A stretch of 64,000 bases of DNA, taken from assembly GCF_040786275.1 (NCBI RefSeq), contig NZ_JBFMVT010000002.1:744001-808000 (forward strand). Direction: 5' to 3'. The stretch is from Buttiauxella gaviniae (GTDB lineage: Bacteria > Pseudomonadota > Gammaproteobacteria > Enterobacterales > Enterobacteriaceae). The first letter of the stretch is position 1. Each line of letters begins with the position of its first letter. The position numbers and the translations under genes are program-made. Of this stretch, positions 48,495-62,481 are shown piece by piece. The notes beneath the pieces were generated by a model. It was given only the letters and a program-made list of their open reading frames with translations. It had not been told where the DNA came from and ran no database searches.

Positions 48495-48507
48495 TCTTAC
48501 TTGATTG

Positions 48508-48627
48508 GAGCCTGGCAGTTCCCTACTCTCGCATGGGGAGACCCCACACTACCATCGGCGCTACGGCGTTTCACTTCTGAGTTCGGCATGGGGTCAGGTG
48601 GGACCACCGCGCTAGTGCCGCCAGGCA
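48508..48627 (-). rRNA. rrf: 5S ribosomal RNA
   Basis: A 120-nt 5S rRNA read on the minus strand from TGCCTGGCGGCACTAGCGCG to GAACTGCCAGGC. The interior agrees with E. coli 5S by eye, and the ends pair to form helix I. The 3' end is placed by the standard length. Last gene of the rRNA operon. Confidence 0.95.
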
Positions 48628-48734
48628 TATTCTGTTTCATTAACCGTCACCTCCCGGGTGACCGTTAACCTAAATCCGGAATTCAGCTGAAAATTAAAAT
48701 CAAATCTCTCTCACCAAAACACCTTCGGTGTTGT

Positions 48735-51643
<2,909 letters not shown>

Positions 51644-51780
51644 TCACAACCCGAAGGTGTCTCGTGAGACAACAGTCGGTGTCGTGAAAATTTGAGAGAC
51701 TCGAACACACCTCACTTCCTTTCTTATTACGGAGAAAGGAAACAGTGTGTCGTTTCAATTTTCAGCTTGTTCCGGATTTT

Positions 51781-51829
51781 TAAAGAGCAAATATCTCAAA
51801 CATGACTGATAAGTCAGTTTTGAGATATT
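51781..51829 (-). promoter_or_regulatory. Spacer boxA and hairpin before 23S
   Basis: Minus-strand TGCTCTTTA (complement of 51781-51789) is the spacer boxA antitermination element. Next to it AATATCTCAAA (51790-51800) pairs with TTTTGAGATATT (51818-51829), with an inner TGACT/AGTCA stem. The structure lies between tRNA-Ala and 23S. Confidence 0.7.
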
Positions 51830-51846
51830 GAATGAGCGTGAAATAA

Positions 51847-51922
51847 TGGTGGAGCTAAGCGGGATCGAACCGCTGACCTCCTGCGTGCAAGGCAGGCGCT
51901 CTCCCAGCTGAGCTATAGCCCC
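51847..51922 (-). tRNA. tRNA-Ala (anticodon TGC)
   Basis: A 76-nt tRNA read from GGGGCTATAGCTCAGCTGGG to the encoded CCA (complement of 51847-51849). The anticodon loop is CTTGCAC (TGC), and the T arm GGTTCGATCC is standard. Second tRNA of the 16S-23S spacer. Confidence 0.98.
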
Positions 51923-52036
51923 ATCGATTTCGTAAAACCTTTGATTTACCAATAATTCATGGCTGGCCAAAGCGCAGCGTCACGTAGCATACTTAAAGTA
52001 TGTGAGTGATGCTGTAATGCAGGACAGGCGAGAATT

Positions 52037-52113
<77 letters not shown>

Positions 52114-52182
52114 ATAAGGTTTTACTGCTCGTTTTCTATCAGACAATCTGTGTGAGCACTACGCAAGTTCGTATCTTTCAGG

Positions 52183-53724
<1,542 letters not shown>

Positions 53725-53893
53725 AAAGCTTGATTTGCTTACAATGAGTAAGCGGTGCTCAAAAATTAACTTTCGTAATAATTCAACTAAATGAATTACT
53801 GCTTGGTCACTCTTCAAGACTTGATATTTTTTTGATACCCGGAGGTATCTGAGATATCAATCCTGCGAGTGCCCACACAGATTGTCTGATAAA

Positions 53894-53906
53894 TTGTTAA
53901 AGAGCA
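53894..53906 (-). promoter_or_regulatory. Leader boxA of the rRNA operon
   Basis: Minus-strand TGCTCTTTAACAA is the canonical rRNA leader boxA bound by NusB/S10 for antitermination, about 170 nt upstream of 16S. Confidence 0.9.
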
Positions 53907-53945
53907 GTGAGTTACGCGCTTTCGCTTGCTAACTCGAGGTGGCGT

Positions 53946-53973
53946 ATATTACGCTTTCCTCTTTCAGAGTCAA
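53946..53973 (-). promoter_or_regulatory. rRNA promoter P2
   Basis: Minus strand: -35 TTGACT (complement of 53968-53973), 16-nt spacer, -10 TAATAT (complement of 53946-53951). Confidence 0.88.
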
Positions 53974-54044
53974 GCGTTTATTTTGCGCTTCACTCCAACT
54001 AACGGGCCGGTTTGTAAGCCGTTGTGCCGTGTCAGTGGAGGCGC

Positions 54045-54072
54045 AGTATAGGGATTTTCTGGAAGCTGACAA
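54045..54072 (-). promoter_or_regulatory. rRNA promoter P1
   Basis: Minus strand: -35 TTGTCA (complement of 54067-54072), 16-nt spacer, -10 TATACT (complement of 54045-54050), then the GC-rich discriminator GCGCC typical of stringent rRNA promoters. AT-rich sequence upstream could be an UP element. P1 lies about 100 nt before P2. The 472-nt gap 53725-54196 holds P1, P2, boxA and the clpB terminator. Confidence 0.9.
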
Positions 54073-54156
54073 GTATAAAATGCAAAATTCTTATCGTTCG
54101 CCTATTTTCCAGGCAAACCACCACTAAGAAGTCTAATATCGCCTGTTTTTTAAACA

Positions 54157-54182
54157 AAAACGAGCCCCGTAGGGCTCGTTTT
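54157..54182 (-). terminator. clpB terminator
   Basis: Perfect stem AAAACGAGCCC (54157-54167) and GGGCTCGTTTT (54172-54182) with a CGTA loop, and T-rich sequence on the minus strand; it separates clpB from rRNA P1. Confidence 0.92.
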
Positions 54183-54196
54183 ATCTTTTTTGTGAC

Positions 54197-56770
54197 TTAC
54201 TGCACTGCAACTATATGGTCATCTTTAACTTCCAGATGCACCATTTTTCCTGGAATCAGCTCTCCGGACAAGATTTGCTGAGCCAGCGGGTTCTCAATTT
54301 GTTGCTGGATAGCACGTTTCAAAGGCCGAGCACCATATACCGGGTCGTAACCATTCTCGCTAAGCAGCTTCAATGCATCATCAGAGATAGTGACTTCGTA
54401 GCCACGCTCTTCAAGACGTTTATACAGACGTTGCAACTGAATCTGTGCAATTGAAGCAATGTGCTGCTCACCCAGCGGGTGGAATACCACAACTTCATCA
54501 ATACGGTTCACGAACTCTGGACGGAAGTTCTGGCTGACAACACCAAGAACCAGATCCTTCATATGGCTATAATCCAGCGCACCGAAACGCTCCTGAATCA
54601 AATCAGAACCAAGGTTAGAGGTCATGATCACCACCGTATTTCGGAAGTCGACCGTTCTCCCCTGCCCGTCAGTCAAACGCCCATCGTCCAACACCTGCAA
54701 TAAGATATTGAACACATCTGGGTGCGCCTTCTCTACTTCATCTAACAGAATGACAGAGTAAGGGCGACGACGGACCGCTTCTGTCAGATAACCACCTTCT
54801 TCATAACCTACATACCCTGGAGGCGCACCAACCAAACGCGAGACGGAATGTTTTTCCATAAACTCGGACATATCGATACGCACCATCGCATCGTCGCTAT
54901 CAAACATAAAGTTTGCCAGCGTTTTGCACAGTTCGGTTTTACCTACTCCGGTTGGCCCAAGGAACAGGAATGACCCAATTGGGCGATTCGGGTCAGACAA
55001 ACCGGCACGACTGCGACGAATCGCATTCGATACAGCCTCTACCGCCTCATTCTGACCGATAACGCGGGTATGAAGTTGTTGCTCCATACGCAATAATTTC
55101 TCTCGCTCACCTTCAAGCATGCGCGCCACCGGAATACCCGTCCAACGCGCCAGGACTTCCGCAATTTCCGCGTCAGTAACTTTATTACGTAGCAGGCGCA
55201 TGGTTTTGCCTTCGCTCTGCGTTGCAGCGGCAAGCTGTTTCTCCAGCTCAGGTATCTTGCCGTATTGCAGCTCAGACATGCGCGCCAGGTCACCAACACG
55301 ACGAGCTTGCTCAATGGCGATTTTTGCCTGTTCCAACTCAGCTTTAATCGTCTGGGTACCAGAAAGTGACGCTTTCTCCGCTTTCCACTCTTCTTCCAGA
55401 ACAGAATATTCGCGCTCTTTCTGATCTAACTCTTCCTCAAGCATGCTCAAGCGCTTCTGGCTCGCTTCATCAGACTCTTTCTTCAATGCCTGCTGTTCCA
55501 GTTTGAGCTGGATGATTCGGCGGTCAAGACGATCGAGCTCTTCCGGTTTTGAGTCAATCTGCATACGAATGCTGGATGCGGCTTCATCGATAAGGTCGAT
55601 GGCTTTATCCGGCAACTGACGGTCGGCTATATAGCGATGCGATAAGGTCGCAGCCGCAACGATTGCCGGGTCAGTAATTTGCACATGGTGGTGCAATTCG
55701 TAGCGCTCTTTCAGCCCACGCAAAATAGCAATGGTGTCTTCAACAGAAGGTTCAGCAACGAACACTTTCTGGAAACGACGCTCAAGAGCCGCATCCTTCT
55801 CTATATACTGACGATATTCATCAAGGGTTGTCGCACCTACGCAGTGCAATTCACCCCGTGCAAGCGCAGGTTTGAGCATATTACCCGCGTCCATGGCCCC
55901 GTCTGCTTTACCCGCACCAACCATTGTGTGCAATTCGTCAATAAATAGGATGACATTACCTTCCTGTTTAGAAAGGTCATTCAGAACACCTTTCAGGCGC
56001 TCTTCAAACTCACCCCGGTATTTCGCACCGGCCACCAGCGCGCCCATATCCAATGCCAGCACCCGACGCCCTTTCAGACCTTCCGGTACTTCACCATTGA
56101 TAATGCGCTGTGCCAAACCTTCAACGATGGCTGTTTTACCCACACCCGGTTCACCGATAAGCACCGGGTTGTTTTTGGTACGACGTTGTAATACCTGAAT
56201 GGTGCGACGAATTTCTTCATCACGACCAATGACCGGGTCTAATTTGCCAAGCTCAGCACGCTCGGTTAGATCGACAGTATATTTTTTCAATGCCTGACGC
56301 TGGTCTTCGGCACCTTGATCATTCACGTTTTCGCCTCCACGCATTTGCTCAATTGCAGTGGTCACATTTGCGGTGGTCGCACCCGCTGATTTCAATAAAT
56401 CAGTTAAGGTTCCACGAGATTCAAGCACGGCCAGAACAAATAACTCTGAAGAAATAAAGTTGTCATTTCGTTTTTGTGCCAGCTTGTCACACAGATTTAA
56501 TGCACGGACTAAATCCTGTGAAGGCTGAATGTCGCCGCCCGTTCCTTCAACTTGTGGCAAACGGCTTAAAGCTTGCTCTATCGCAGTACGCAACTGTCCT
56601 GCATTTACACCCGCAGATGTCAGTAAAGGACGCACGGATCCGCCTTCCTGATTGAGCAGTGCGCTCATCAAGTGAAGGGGTTCGATAAATTGGTTGTCGT
56701 GCCCGAGAGCTAAGGATTGGGCATCGGCGAGAGCAAGCTGGAATTTATTAGTAAGACGATCCAGACGCAT
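54197..56770 (-). CDS. clpB: ATP-dependent disaggregase ClpB
   Basis: Hexameric cytoplasmic chaperone of 857 residues that dissolves protein aggregates with DnaK/DnaJ/GrpE. N-domain (1-145), AAA-1 with Walker A GEPGVGKT near 206-213, a coiled-coil middle domain (about 410-525), and AAA-2 with GPTGVGKT near 605-612. I start at [11 protein letters not shown] with GGAGGAG upstream; four extra codons upstream are not conserved. A sigma-32 promoter lies just upstream, giving heat-shock control. Confidence 0.98.
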   Translation of the reverse strand: MRLDRLTNKFQLALADAQSLALGHDNQFIEPLHLMSALLNQEGGSVRPLLTSAGVNAGQLRTAIEQALSRLPQVEGTGGDIQPSQDLVRALNLCDKLAQKRNDNFISSELFVLAVLESRGTLTDLLKSAGATTANVTTAIEQMRGGENVNDQGAEDQRQALKKYTVDLTERAELGKLDPVIGRDEEIRRTIQVLQRRTKNNPVLIGEPGVGKTAIVEGLAQRIINGEVPEGLKGRRVLALDMGALVAGAKYRGEFEERLKGVLNDLSKQEGNVILFIDELHTMVGAGKADGAMDAGNMLKPALARGELHCVGATTLDEYRQYIEKDAALERRFQKVFVAEPSVEDTIAILRGLKERYELHHHVQITDPAIVAAATLSHRYIADRQLPDKAIDLIDEAASSIRMQIDSKPEELDRLDRRIIQLKLEQQALKKESDEASQKRLSMLEEELDQKEREYSVLEEEWKAEKASLSGTQTIKAELEQAKIAIEQARRVGDLARMSELQYGKIPELEKQLAAATQSEGKTMRLLRNKVTDAEIAEVLARWTGIPVARMLEGEREKLLRMEQQLHTRVIGQNEAVEAVSNAIRRSRAGLSDPNRPIGSFLFLGPTGVGKTELCKTLANFMFDSDDAMVRIDMSEFMEKHSVSRLVGAPPGYVGYEEGGYLTEAVRRRPYSVILLDEVEKAHPDVFNILLQVLDDGRLTDGQGRTVDFRNTVVIMTSNLGSDLIQERFGALDYSHMKDLVLGVVSQNFRPEFVNRIDEVVVFHPLGEQHIASIAQIQLQRLYKRLEERGYEVTISDDALKLLSENGYDPVYGARPLKRAIQQQIENPLAQQILSGELIPGKMVHLEVKDDHIVAVQ

Positions 56771-56810
56771 AACTCCTCCCATAAACAGGTCAATTTTGCT
56801 ACTGGAGATT

Positions 56811-56838
56811 AAATGAGGTCATCCCTCAATTATTCAAG
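56811..56838 (-). promoter_or_regulatory. Sigma-32 heat-shock promoter of clpB
   Basis: Minus strand CTTGAA (complement of 56833-56838), 14 nt, CCTCATTT (complement of 56811-56818), matching the sigma-32 consensus CTTGAA-N14-CCCCATNT; it starts about 30 nt before the clpB start codon region. Confidence 0.88.
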
Positions 56839-56900
56839 GTTAATGACCTGAAATATTTGAAGCGTTAGTTACCCGCACTGGATCGTCTTGATTCAATAGG

Positions 56901-57632
56901 TTATATCAGCCAAATGAAACTTGCCATACGGCCTGTGGTTCTGTCGCGTCGATACGAGAAAAAATCATTCGTTTCGCTGTAAGTACAGCGGTCACCGCCA
57001 TAAATATCGGTAACGCCTATAGCAGACAAACGCTGGCGGGCCAGGGTGTAGATGTCCGCGATGTATTTTTCCCCGGACGGGCGAAACGCACTATCTGCTT
57101 GAATATCTTTAGCCATAAACGCTTCACGCACTTCCGGACCGACTTCAAATACTTCGGGGCCGATAGCAGGGCCAAGCCATGCAATGATGTTTTCTGGCGC
57201 ATCGCTAAAGCAAGCCACCGTCTCTTCAAGAACGCCTTCGCATAGACCACGCCAGCCAGCATGCGCTGCGGCAACTTCCGTTCCTGCTTTATTACAGAAT
57301 AGCACTGGCAGGCAATCTGCTGTCATTACAGCACAAACGGTACCTGGCGTTGAACTGTAAGAAGCATCGGCGCGCTTAGACAGGTAGGGCTCGCCGGTAA
57401 GCTTTAGTACATCTTTACCATGTACCTGCTCTAACCAAACGGGTTTCGAAGGTAAAGCGGCTGCGGAATAAAACAGACGACGGTTTTCTTCGACATCATC
57501 CAGGTTATCACCACAGTGAGCGCCCAGATTAAGCGAGTCGTAAGGCGGTTTACTTACACCGCCAATACGTGTCGAACTGCACGCAGCCACTCCCGAAGGA
57601 AGCGGCCAATGCGGGACGATCAGTTTGCTCAT
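56901..57632 (-). CDS. pgeF: Peptidoglycan editing factor PgeF (YfiH)
   Basis: A 243-residue multicopper-oxidoreductase-like protein (DUF152, LACC1 type). In E. coli it prevents misincorporation of L-Ser in the muropeptide stem, and relatives have purine-nucleoside phosphorylase activity. The metal site His71 (EQVHGKD), Cys107 (TADCLPVLF) and His124 (AAHAGWRGL) is intact with E. coli numbering. The start overlaps the rluD stop by 4 nt. Confidence 0.95.
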   Translation of the reverse strand: MSKLIVPHWPLPSGVAACSSTRIGGVSKPPYDSLNLGAHCGDNLDDVEENRRLFYSAAALPSKPVWLEQVHGKDVLKLTGEPYLSKRADASYSSTPGTVCAVMTADCLPVLFCNKAGTEVAAAHAGWRGLCEGVLEETVACFSDAPENIIAWLGPAIGPEVFEVGPEVREAFMAKDIQADSAFRPSGEKYIADIYTLARQRLSAIGVTDIYGGDRCTYSETNDFFSYRRDRTTGRMASFIWLI

Positions 57633-58609
57633 AGCCAGTCCAGTTGGTCCTTATGGATTTCTGTATCAACGCGCAGCGCTTCAATCAGCTCAACCATATC
57701 CTGAGGGATTGGCGCATGCCATTCCATCAACATACCGCTGATCGGATGATGAAGACGCAGCATGGTTGCATGCAGTGCCTGACGGTCAAACTTACGCAGT
57801 ACGTTGACGAACTCTTCCGACGCACCTTTTGGCGGGCGCGGACGGCCACCGTAAAGCTGATCGCCTACCAATGGATGAGTAATATGCGCCATATGGACGC
57901 GGATCTGGTGAGTACGGCCCGTTTCCAGACGCAAACGCAAACGCGTGTGCACACGGAAATGCTCCATAATACGGTAATGCGTCACCGCAGGTTTACCCAT
58001 CGGATGCACGGCCATATGCGTACGTTTGGTTGAATGTCGGCTGATTGGTTCTTCTACCGTACCGCCTGCTGTCATATGACCGATTGCGACCGCTTCATAT
58101 TCACGTGTGATTTCGCGCAATTGCAAAGCTTCAACCAGGTGAGTTTGCGCAGGAACAGTTTTCGCCACTACCATCAAACCGGTAGTGTCTTTATCCAGGC
58201 GATGAACAATACCTGCACGTGGAACATCGACAATCGGCGGATAATAATGCAGTAATGCATTCAGCACGGTCCCGTCAGGGTTACCCGCACCAGGATGCAC
58301 AACGAAATCACGCGGTTTATTAATCACCAGAATATCGTCATCTTCGTAGACAATATTGAGCGGGATATCTTGTGGTTCCCAGCGCACATCTTCCTCAATT
58401 TCCGCATTGATAGTAACGTTTTCGCCACCCAACACTTTTTCTTTCGGTTTGTCGCTGATAGTGCCATTGACCAGCACGCGCTGATCAAGAATCCATTCTT
58501 TTATACGCGAACGTGAATAATCAGGGAACAATTCGGCCAAAGCTTGATCTAAGCGTTGACCGAGTTGAGATTCGGACACTGTTGCGTTGAGTTGTACTAG
58601 TTGTGCCAT
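57629..58609 (-). CDS. rluD: 23S rRNA pseudouridine(1911/1915/1917) synthase
   Basis: A 326-residue RluA-family enzyme that makes three pseudouridines in helix 69 of 23S rRNA. S4-like domain (about 18-70), catalytic Asp139 in HRLDKDTTGL, and GRTHQIRVHMAH. First gene of rluD-pgeF. Divergent from bamD across a 130-nt gap. Confidence 0.97.
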   Translation of the reverse strand: MAQLVQLNATVSESQLGQRLDQALAELFPDYSRSRIKEWILDQRVLVNGTISDKPKEKVLGGENVTINAEIEEDVRWEPQDIPLNIVYEDDDILVINKPRDFVVHPGAGNPDGTVLNALLHYYPPIVDVPRAGIVHRLDKDTTGLMVVAKTVPAQTHLVEALQLREITREYEAVAIGHMTAGGTVEEPISRHSTKRTHMAVHPMGKPAVTHYRIMEHFRVHTRLRLRLETGRTHQIRVHMAHITHPLVGDQLYGGRPRPPKGASEEFVNVLRKFDRQALHATMLRLHHPISGMLMEWHAPIPQDMVELIEALRVDTEIHKDQLDWL

Positions 58610-58739
58610 AGACAGCTTCTTCGTTAACGTTGGGTTTTACGGCAATGCCGTTTAATATAGTGTGCTATTGTAGCTGGTCTTTATCGGGAGCTGGAACTGA
58701 GAGCCTCCCGGATAACATTCTGAGGAAAGTCAAAACGTC

Positions 58740-59477
58740 ATGACGCGTATGAAATATCTGGTGGCAGCAGCCACGTTGAGCCTGGCTTTGGCTGGTTGCT
58801 CCAGTTCCAAGGATGAGGTTCCTGATAATCCACCTTCTGAGATCTATGCGACTGCCCAGCAAAAGTTGCAGGACGGTAACTTTAAAGCGGCGATAACGCA
58901 ACTGGAAGCGCTGGATAACCGTTATCCGTTCGGGCCTTACTCGCAGCAAGTGCAGTTAGATCTTATTTACGCTTACTACAAGAATGCTGACTTGCCGCTG
59001 GCTCAGGCAGCTATCGATCGCTTTTTGCGCCTAAATCCTACCCATCCAAACGTTGACTACGTACTTTACATGCGCGGTCTGACGGATATGGCGTTAGATG
59101 ATAGCGCATTACAAGGTTTCTTTGGCGTAGATCGTTCAGACCGAGATCCACAGCATGCGCGCGATGCATTCAACGATTTCTCTAAGCTGGTGCGCGGTTA
59201 CCCGAACAGCCAGTATGTCACCGATGCCACTAAGCGTTTGGTGTTCCTGAAAGATCGTTTAGCAAAATATGAGCTTTCCGTGGCGCAATACTACACTAAA
59301 CGCGGCGCGTGGGTTGCAGTAGTTAATCGTGTCGAAGGAATGTTGCGTGATTTCCCTGATACTCAAGCCACCCGTGATGGTCTGAAGCTGATGGAACAAG
59401 CTTACCGTGAAATGCAAATGCCAGCTCAGGCTGAAAAAGTTGCAAAAATTATTGCGGCAAACAGCAGCAACACCTGA
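58740..59477 (+). CDS. bamD: Outer-membrane assembly lipoprotein BamD
   Basis: Essential lipoprotein of 245 residues in the BAM complex, which inserts beta-barrel proteins in the outer membrane. Signal peptide with lipobox LAGC (Cys20), then five TPR-type helical repeats. Nearly identical to E. coli BamD (YfiO), including the C-terminal [10 protein letters not shown]. Confidence 0.98.
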   Translation: MTRMKYLVAAATLSLALAGCSSSKDEVPDNPPSEIYATAQQKLQDGNFKAAITQLEALDNRYPFGPYSQQVQLDLIYAYYKNADLPLAQAAIDRFLRLNPTHPNVDYVLYMRGLTDMALDDSALQGFFGVDRSDRDPQHARDAFNDFSKLVRGYPNSQYVTDATKRLVFLKDRLAKYELSVAQYYTKRGAWVAVVNRVEGMLRDFPDTQATRDGLKLMEQAYREMQMPAQAEKVAKIIAANSSNT

Positions 59478-59496
59478 TTTATCGTGTTAGAAAAAC

Positions 59497-59525
59497 AAAA
59501 TGGCAGCCATTGGCTGCCATTTTTA
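59497..59525 (+). terminator. bamD terminator
   Basis: Stem AAAATGGCAGCC (59497-59508) and GGCTGCCATTTT (59512-59523), 3-nt loop, followed by T, 20 nt after the gene. Confidence 0.92.
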
Positions 59526-59670
59526 TTGCCTGAAAACGTCTTACTGAAACGGTTTAGCGTCAGGTCATCCTATCAAATATGGACGCTATTTTGCCGTTCC
59601 ACAAGCTTTAAAAACAGAGATCCTGTTCTGCCTCACAAAAAGGGTTTACTGACAAAAAGTGACAAAATTG

Positions 59671-59686
59671 TGTGATTTACATCACG
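59671..59686 (+). promoter_or_regulatory. CRP site upstream of raiA
   Basis: TGTGATTTACATCACG matches TGTGA-N6-TCACA with one mismatch. If TATGCT (59707-59712) is the -10, the start is near 59719 and the site is centred at -40.5, the class II activator position. This fits stationary-phase and low-glucose induction of raiA. Confidence 0.75.
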
Positions 59687-59748
59687 CAATTTGACATTCA
59701 GAAAGGTATGCTGGAGTTACCAAGACGGGAAAGACAAGAGGTAACTTT

Positions 59749-60087
59749 ATGACAATGAACATTACCAGCAAGCAAATGGAAATCACCCCAGCTATTCGTC
59801 AACACGTCGCAGACCGTCTAAGTAAACTGGACAAGTGGCAAACTCATCTAATTAATCCACACATTGTCCTGTCCAAAGAACCGAAAGGCTTTGTGGCTGA
59901 TGCCACAATTAACACACCTAATGGCCAGCTCGTAGCGAGCGCCAAACACGATGATATGTATACGGCTATCAACGATTTGATTAACAAACTGGAGCGGCAG
60001 TTGAATAAAGTGCAACACAAGGGTGAAGCACGTCGCACAGCAGGCTCAGTGAAAGACGTTGCTATCGCGGAAACTGAAGAAGAGTAA
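59749..60087 (+). CDS. raiA: Ribosome-associated inhibitor RaiA (YfiA, pY)
   Basis: Small hibernation factor of 112 residues that binds the 30S decoding and mRNA channel, stabilises 70S ribosomes and blocks translation at low temperature or in stationary phase. Beta-alpha-beta fold begins [17 protein letters not shown]; the C-terminus is short and acidic (TEEE), unlike long HPF. Nearly identical to the E. coli protein. CRP site upstream and terminator downstream. Confidence 0.97.
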   Translation: MTMNITSKQMEITPAIRQHVADRLSKLDKWQTHLINPHIVLSKEPKGFVADATINTPNGQLVASAKHDDMYTAINDLINKLERQLNKVQHKGEARRTAGSVKDVAIAETEEE

Positions 60088-60111
60088 TGAGTTAGCTTTA
60101 TCATTCATGAC

Positions 60112-60136
60112 AACGCGCCTCCGGGCGCGTTTTTTA
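60112..60136 (+). terminator. raiA terminator
   Basis: AACGCGCC (60112-60119) and GGCGCGTT (60124-60131) around a TCCG loop, with T6 after it. Confidence 0.92.
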
Positions 60137-60166
60137 TTGACAGAGCGAAAACAGACCGAGTACCTT
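60137..60166 (+). promoter_or_regulatory. Candidate pheL-pheA promoter
   Basis: TTGACA (60137-60142), 18-nt spacer, TACCTT (60161-60166), directly after the raiA terminator and about 28 nt before pheL. Confidence 0.6.
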
Positions 60167-60193
60167 ACTTATCTGACTTATCAGGAACCAACC

Positions 60194-60241
60194 ATGAAAT
60201 TACTCCCGTTTTTCTTCGCATTCTTTTTTACCTTCCCCTAA
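60194..60241 (+). CDS. pheL: pheA leader peptide PheL
   Basis: A 15-residue peptide, MKLLPFFFAFFFTFP, with seven phenylalanines. Ribosome stalling on these codons when Phe-tRNA is scarce switches the downstream attenuator. It differs from the E. coli leader (recalled as starting MKHIP) only near the N-terminus. Confidence 0.96.
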   Translation: MKLLPFFFAFFFTFP

Positions 60242-60317
60242 ATGGGAGGCAATTCGTCGTGTGATAAAGAATGCGAAGACGAACAAACAGGCCTCCCCCA
60301 AACGGGAGGCCTTTTTT
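60214..60317 (+). promoter_or_regulatory. pheA attenuator
   Basis: The terminator stem AGGCCTCCC (60289-60297) pairs with GGGAGGCCT (60304-60312) and is followed by U6. The antiterminator strand GGGAGGC (60244-60250) can pair with GCCTCCC (60291-60297). A pause helix forms between CTTCGCATTCTTT inside pheL (60214-60226) and AAAGAATGCGAAG (60266-60278), a perfect 13-bp complement. This is a full phenylalanine attenuator. Confidence 0.95.
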
Positions 60318-60340
60318 ATGGCTTTCGAAAAGGTAGCGTT

Positions 60341-61501
60341 ATGAGTGAGACAAACCCCTTGCTGGCACTGCGCGATAAAATCAGCGCCCTGGATGTAAAA
60401 TTGCTGGCGCTGCTGTCAGAGCGTCGCTTATTGGCTGTTGAAGTCGGGAAAGCCAAACTCGCGACTCACCGCCCGGTACGCGATATCGATCGTGAACGGG
60501 ATTTGCTGGAGCGCCTGATTACTCTGGGTAAAACGCATAATCTTGATGCCCATTACATTACTCGCCTGTTCCAGCTCATCATTGAAGATTCGGTTCTGAC
60601 ACAACAAACGCTCTTACAGCAGCATCTTAATAAAACTAATCCTCAGTCAGCGCGTATTGCATTTCTTGGCCCGAAAGGTTCTTACTCACACCTGGCTGCA
60701 CGTCAGTATGCCGCGCGTCATTTTGAACAATTTATTGAAAGTGGCTGCGCCAAATTCCATGACATTTTCAATCAGGTCGAAACCGGACAAGCTGATTACG
60801 CCGTCGTGCCGTTAGAAAACACTAGCTCAGGCGCAATTAACGATGTCTATGATTTATTGCAGCACACCAGTTTGTCCATCGTGGCGGAAATGACGGTTCC
60901 CATCGATCACTGCGTATTAGTAAAAGGCACCACAGATTTAGAGACTATTCACACGGTCTACAGCCATCCGCAACCTTTCCAGCAATGCAGCCAGTTCATT
61001 AACCGCTATCCGAACTGGAAAATTGAATATTGCGAAAGCACTTCTGCGGCAATGGAGAAAGTCGCTCAGGCTGACTCACCACATGTGGCTGCGCTGGGCA
61101 GCGAAGCCGGTGGCGCGCTGTACGGTCTACAGGTGCTGGAACGTAACCTCGCAAACCAGACGCAAAACATCACTCGTTTCATCGTGCTGGCTCGTAAAGC
61201 AGTTGAAGTGACTGACCAGGTTCCGGCGAAAACAACATTATTGATGGCAACAGGCCAACAAGCCGGTGCGCTGGTAGAAGCATTGCTGGTTCTGAGAAAC
61301 CACAATCTCATTATGACGAAACTGGAGTCGCGCCCGATTAACGGCAATCCGTGGGAAGAGATGTTTTATCTGGATGTTCAGGCAAACCTGAACGATGAAG
61401 GCATGCGCAAAGCACTTCGTGAACTGAGTGAAACCACGCGTTCAATGAAAGTGCTCGGCTGCTACCCAAGTGAAAACGTGGTTCCCGTCGATCCGGTATA
61501 A
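60341..61501 (+). CDS. pheA: Bifunctional chorismate mutase / prephenate dehydratase
   Basis: P-protein of 386 residues that makes phenylpyruvate from chorismate. Chorismate mutase AroQ domain (about 1-90; [22 protein letters not shown] region), prephenate dehydratase (about 105-285; [23 protein letters not shown]), and an ACT domain with GALV and ESRP motifs for feedback inhibition by phenylalanine. I start at [11 protein letters not shown] (AAGG upstream). The reading frame is open from the pheL stop onward, but that part is the attenuator. Confidence 0.98.
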   Translation: MSETNPLLALRDKISALDVKLLALLSERRLLAVEVGKAKLATHRPVRDIDRERDLLERLITLGKTHNLDAHYITRLFQLIIEDSVLTQQTLLQQHLNKTNPQSARIAFLGPKGSYSHLAARQYAARHFEQFIESGCAKFHDIFNQVETGQADYAVVPLENTSSGAINDVYDLLQHTSLSIVAEMTVPIDHCVLVKGTTDLETIHTVYSHPQPFQQCSQFINRYPNWKIEYCESTSAAMEKVAQADSPHVAALGSEAGGALYGLQVLERNLANQTQNITRFIVLARKAVEVTDQVPAKTTLLMATGQQAGALVEALLVLRNHNLIMTKLESRPINGNPWEEMFYLDVQANLNDEGMRKALRELSETTRSMKVLGCYPSENVVPVDPV

Positions 61502-61508
61502 TACTGGT

Positions 61509-61535
61509 AGTAAGCCAGCGTTATGCTGGCTTACT
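61509..61535. terminator. Hairpin between pheA and the lactonase gene
   Basis: Perfect 11-bp stem AGTAAGCCAGC (61509-61519) and GCTGGCTTACT (61525-61535) with a 5-nt loop. It follows pheA by 8 nt and includes the stop codon of the convergent lactonase gene (61531-61533). No good U-run on either side. Confidence 0.65.
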
Positions 61536-62406
61536 GTATCTCTTTGAATTTCAGCTTTGGCATTCCTGCAACCGCCACATTAAGCGTAAAAATCGCACCT
61601 GAAAGCGGCCTTTCTGCAATTTCAACATCATCCATATTTTCACGTGTCGTGGTAATAAATAACGTTTTCATATCATTGCCGCCAAAACAGACCATCGTCG
61701 GGCAACGCACTGGTAGCTCGTACTCTTCCAGAATTTCACCCTTCGGAGATAAGCGCGCAATACGAAATCCATCAAAGAGCGCGGTCCAGTAGCACCCTTC
61801 CACATCCATTGCTGCACCGTCAGGAATGCCCTGCCCTGGCCCAAACCGTTTAAACACTTCACGCTTGCCCGGTTCACCTTGCTCATCCAAACGGGTTCGG
61901 TAAATTACGCGGTTTGGCGTATCTGAGGTATACATCCATTTTTTATCTTCACTGAAAGCCAAACCGTTGGCGCCATGAATATCATGCTGGATAACATGTG
62001 GAGTCAGATCGTTATCTACCCGGCACAACAATGCACCGTTGTAATCTCCCGGCCCCCAAAATGTGCCTGCATAAAAACGCCCATCTCGATCGGTTCCACC
62101 GTCATTGAAACGGGCCAGTGCAGGATTATTCGGATTGTCGCAAACTTTTCGCGTAATCAGCCCAGTATGATTCGTGAGATAAATTCCGCTGCGCAGCGCG
62201 ACAATAAAGCCGCCCGTTTCACATAGCGCAAAACAACCCACTTCTTCGGAAAACTGAATCACATCATGTTTTTTGTTAATGACGTTATAACGATGAATTT
62301 CGTTTTCGAGAATGTCCGTCCAATAGAGGCTATTTTCCTCAGCACTCCACGTAGGGCATTCAGGTAGATGACCGGTGTAATCGAACAGAACTTGCGGCTG
62401 CGCCAT
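61531..62406 (-). CDS. SMP-30/gluconolactonase/regucalcin family protein
   Basis: Predicted cytoplasmic sugar-lactone hydrolase of 291 residues with a six-bladed beta-propeller fold. Metal ligands of the family are in place: Glu16 (LPECPTW), Asn147 (GANGLAFSED) and Asp196 (IPDGAAMD), and the substrate residue Asn101 in RFNDGGTDRDGRF. Family members hydrolyse gluconolactone, arabinonolactone and related lactones with a divalent metal. ATG at 62406 has AGGA about 8 nt upstream; an ATG at 62439 lies within the tyrA terminator and is unlikely. It lies downstream of tyrA in the same direction and convergent with pheA. K-12, as recalled, has no gene here. Substrate is unknown. Confidence 0.88.
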   Translation of the reverse strand: MAQPQVLFDYTGHLPECPTWSAEENSLYWTDILENEIHRYNVINKKHDVIQFSEEVGCFALCETGGFIVALRSGIYLTNHTGLITRKVCDNPNNPALARFNDGGTDRDGRFYAGTFWGPGDYNGALLCRVDNDLTPHVIQHDIHGANGLAFSEDKKWMYTSDTPNRVIYRTRLDEQGEPGKREVFKRFGPGQGIPDGAAMDVEGCYWTALFDGFRIARLSPKGEILEEYELPVRCPTMVCFGGNDMKTLFITTTRENMDDVEIAERPLSGAIFTLNVAVAGMPKLKFKEIQ

Positions 62407-62430
62407 TTCTCTATCCTTTTCGCCAATAAA

Positions 62431-62460
62431 AAAAGCCAACAGGTTTCCCTGATGGCTTTT
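62431..62460 (-). terminator. aroF-tyrA terminator
   Basis: AAAAGCCA (62431-62438) pairs with TGGCTTTT (62453-62460) and CAGG with CCTG inside; the minus strand ends in T7. It separates tyrA from the lactonase gene, whose start is only 25 nt further on, so that gene must rely on readthrough or a promoter I cannot see. Confidence 0.88.
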
Positions 62461-62481
62461 GATTATAAAACCTTTTCGCGA

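Noticed and set aside
60242-60340. 33-codon in-frame extension of pheA, beginning right after the pheL stop
   Set aside because: The stretch is the attenuator; it lacks a ribosome site and homology, whereas [10 protein letters not shown] matches the known PheA start.
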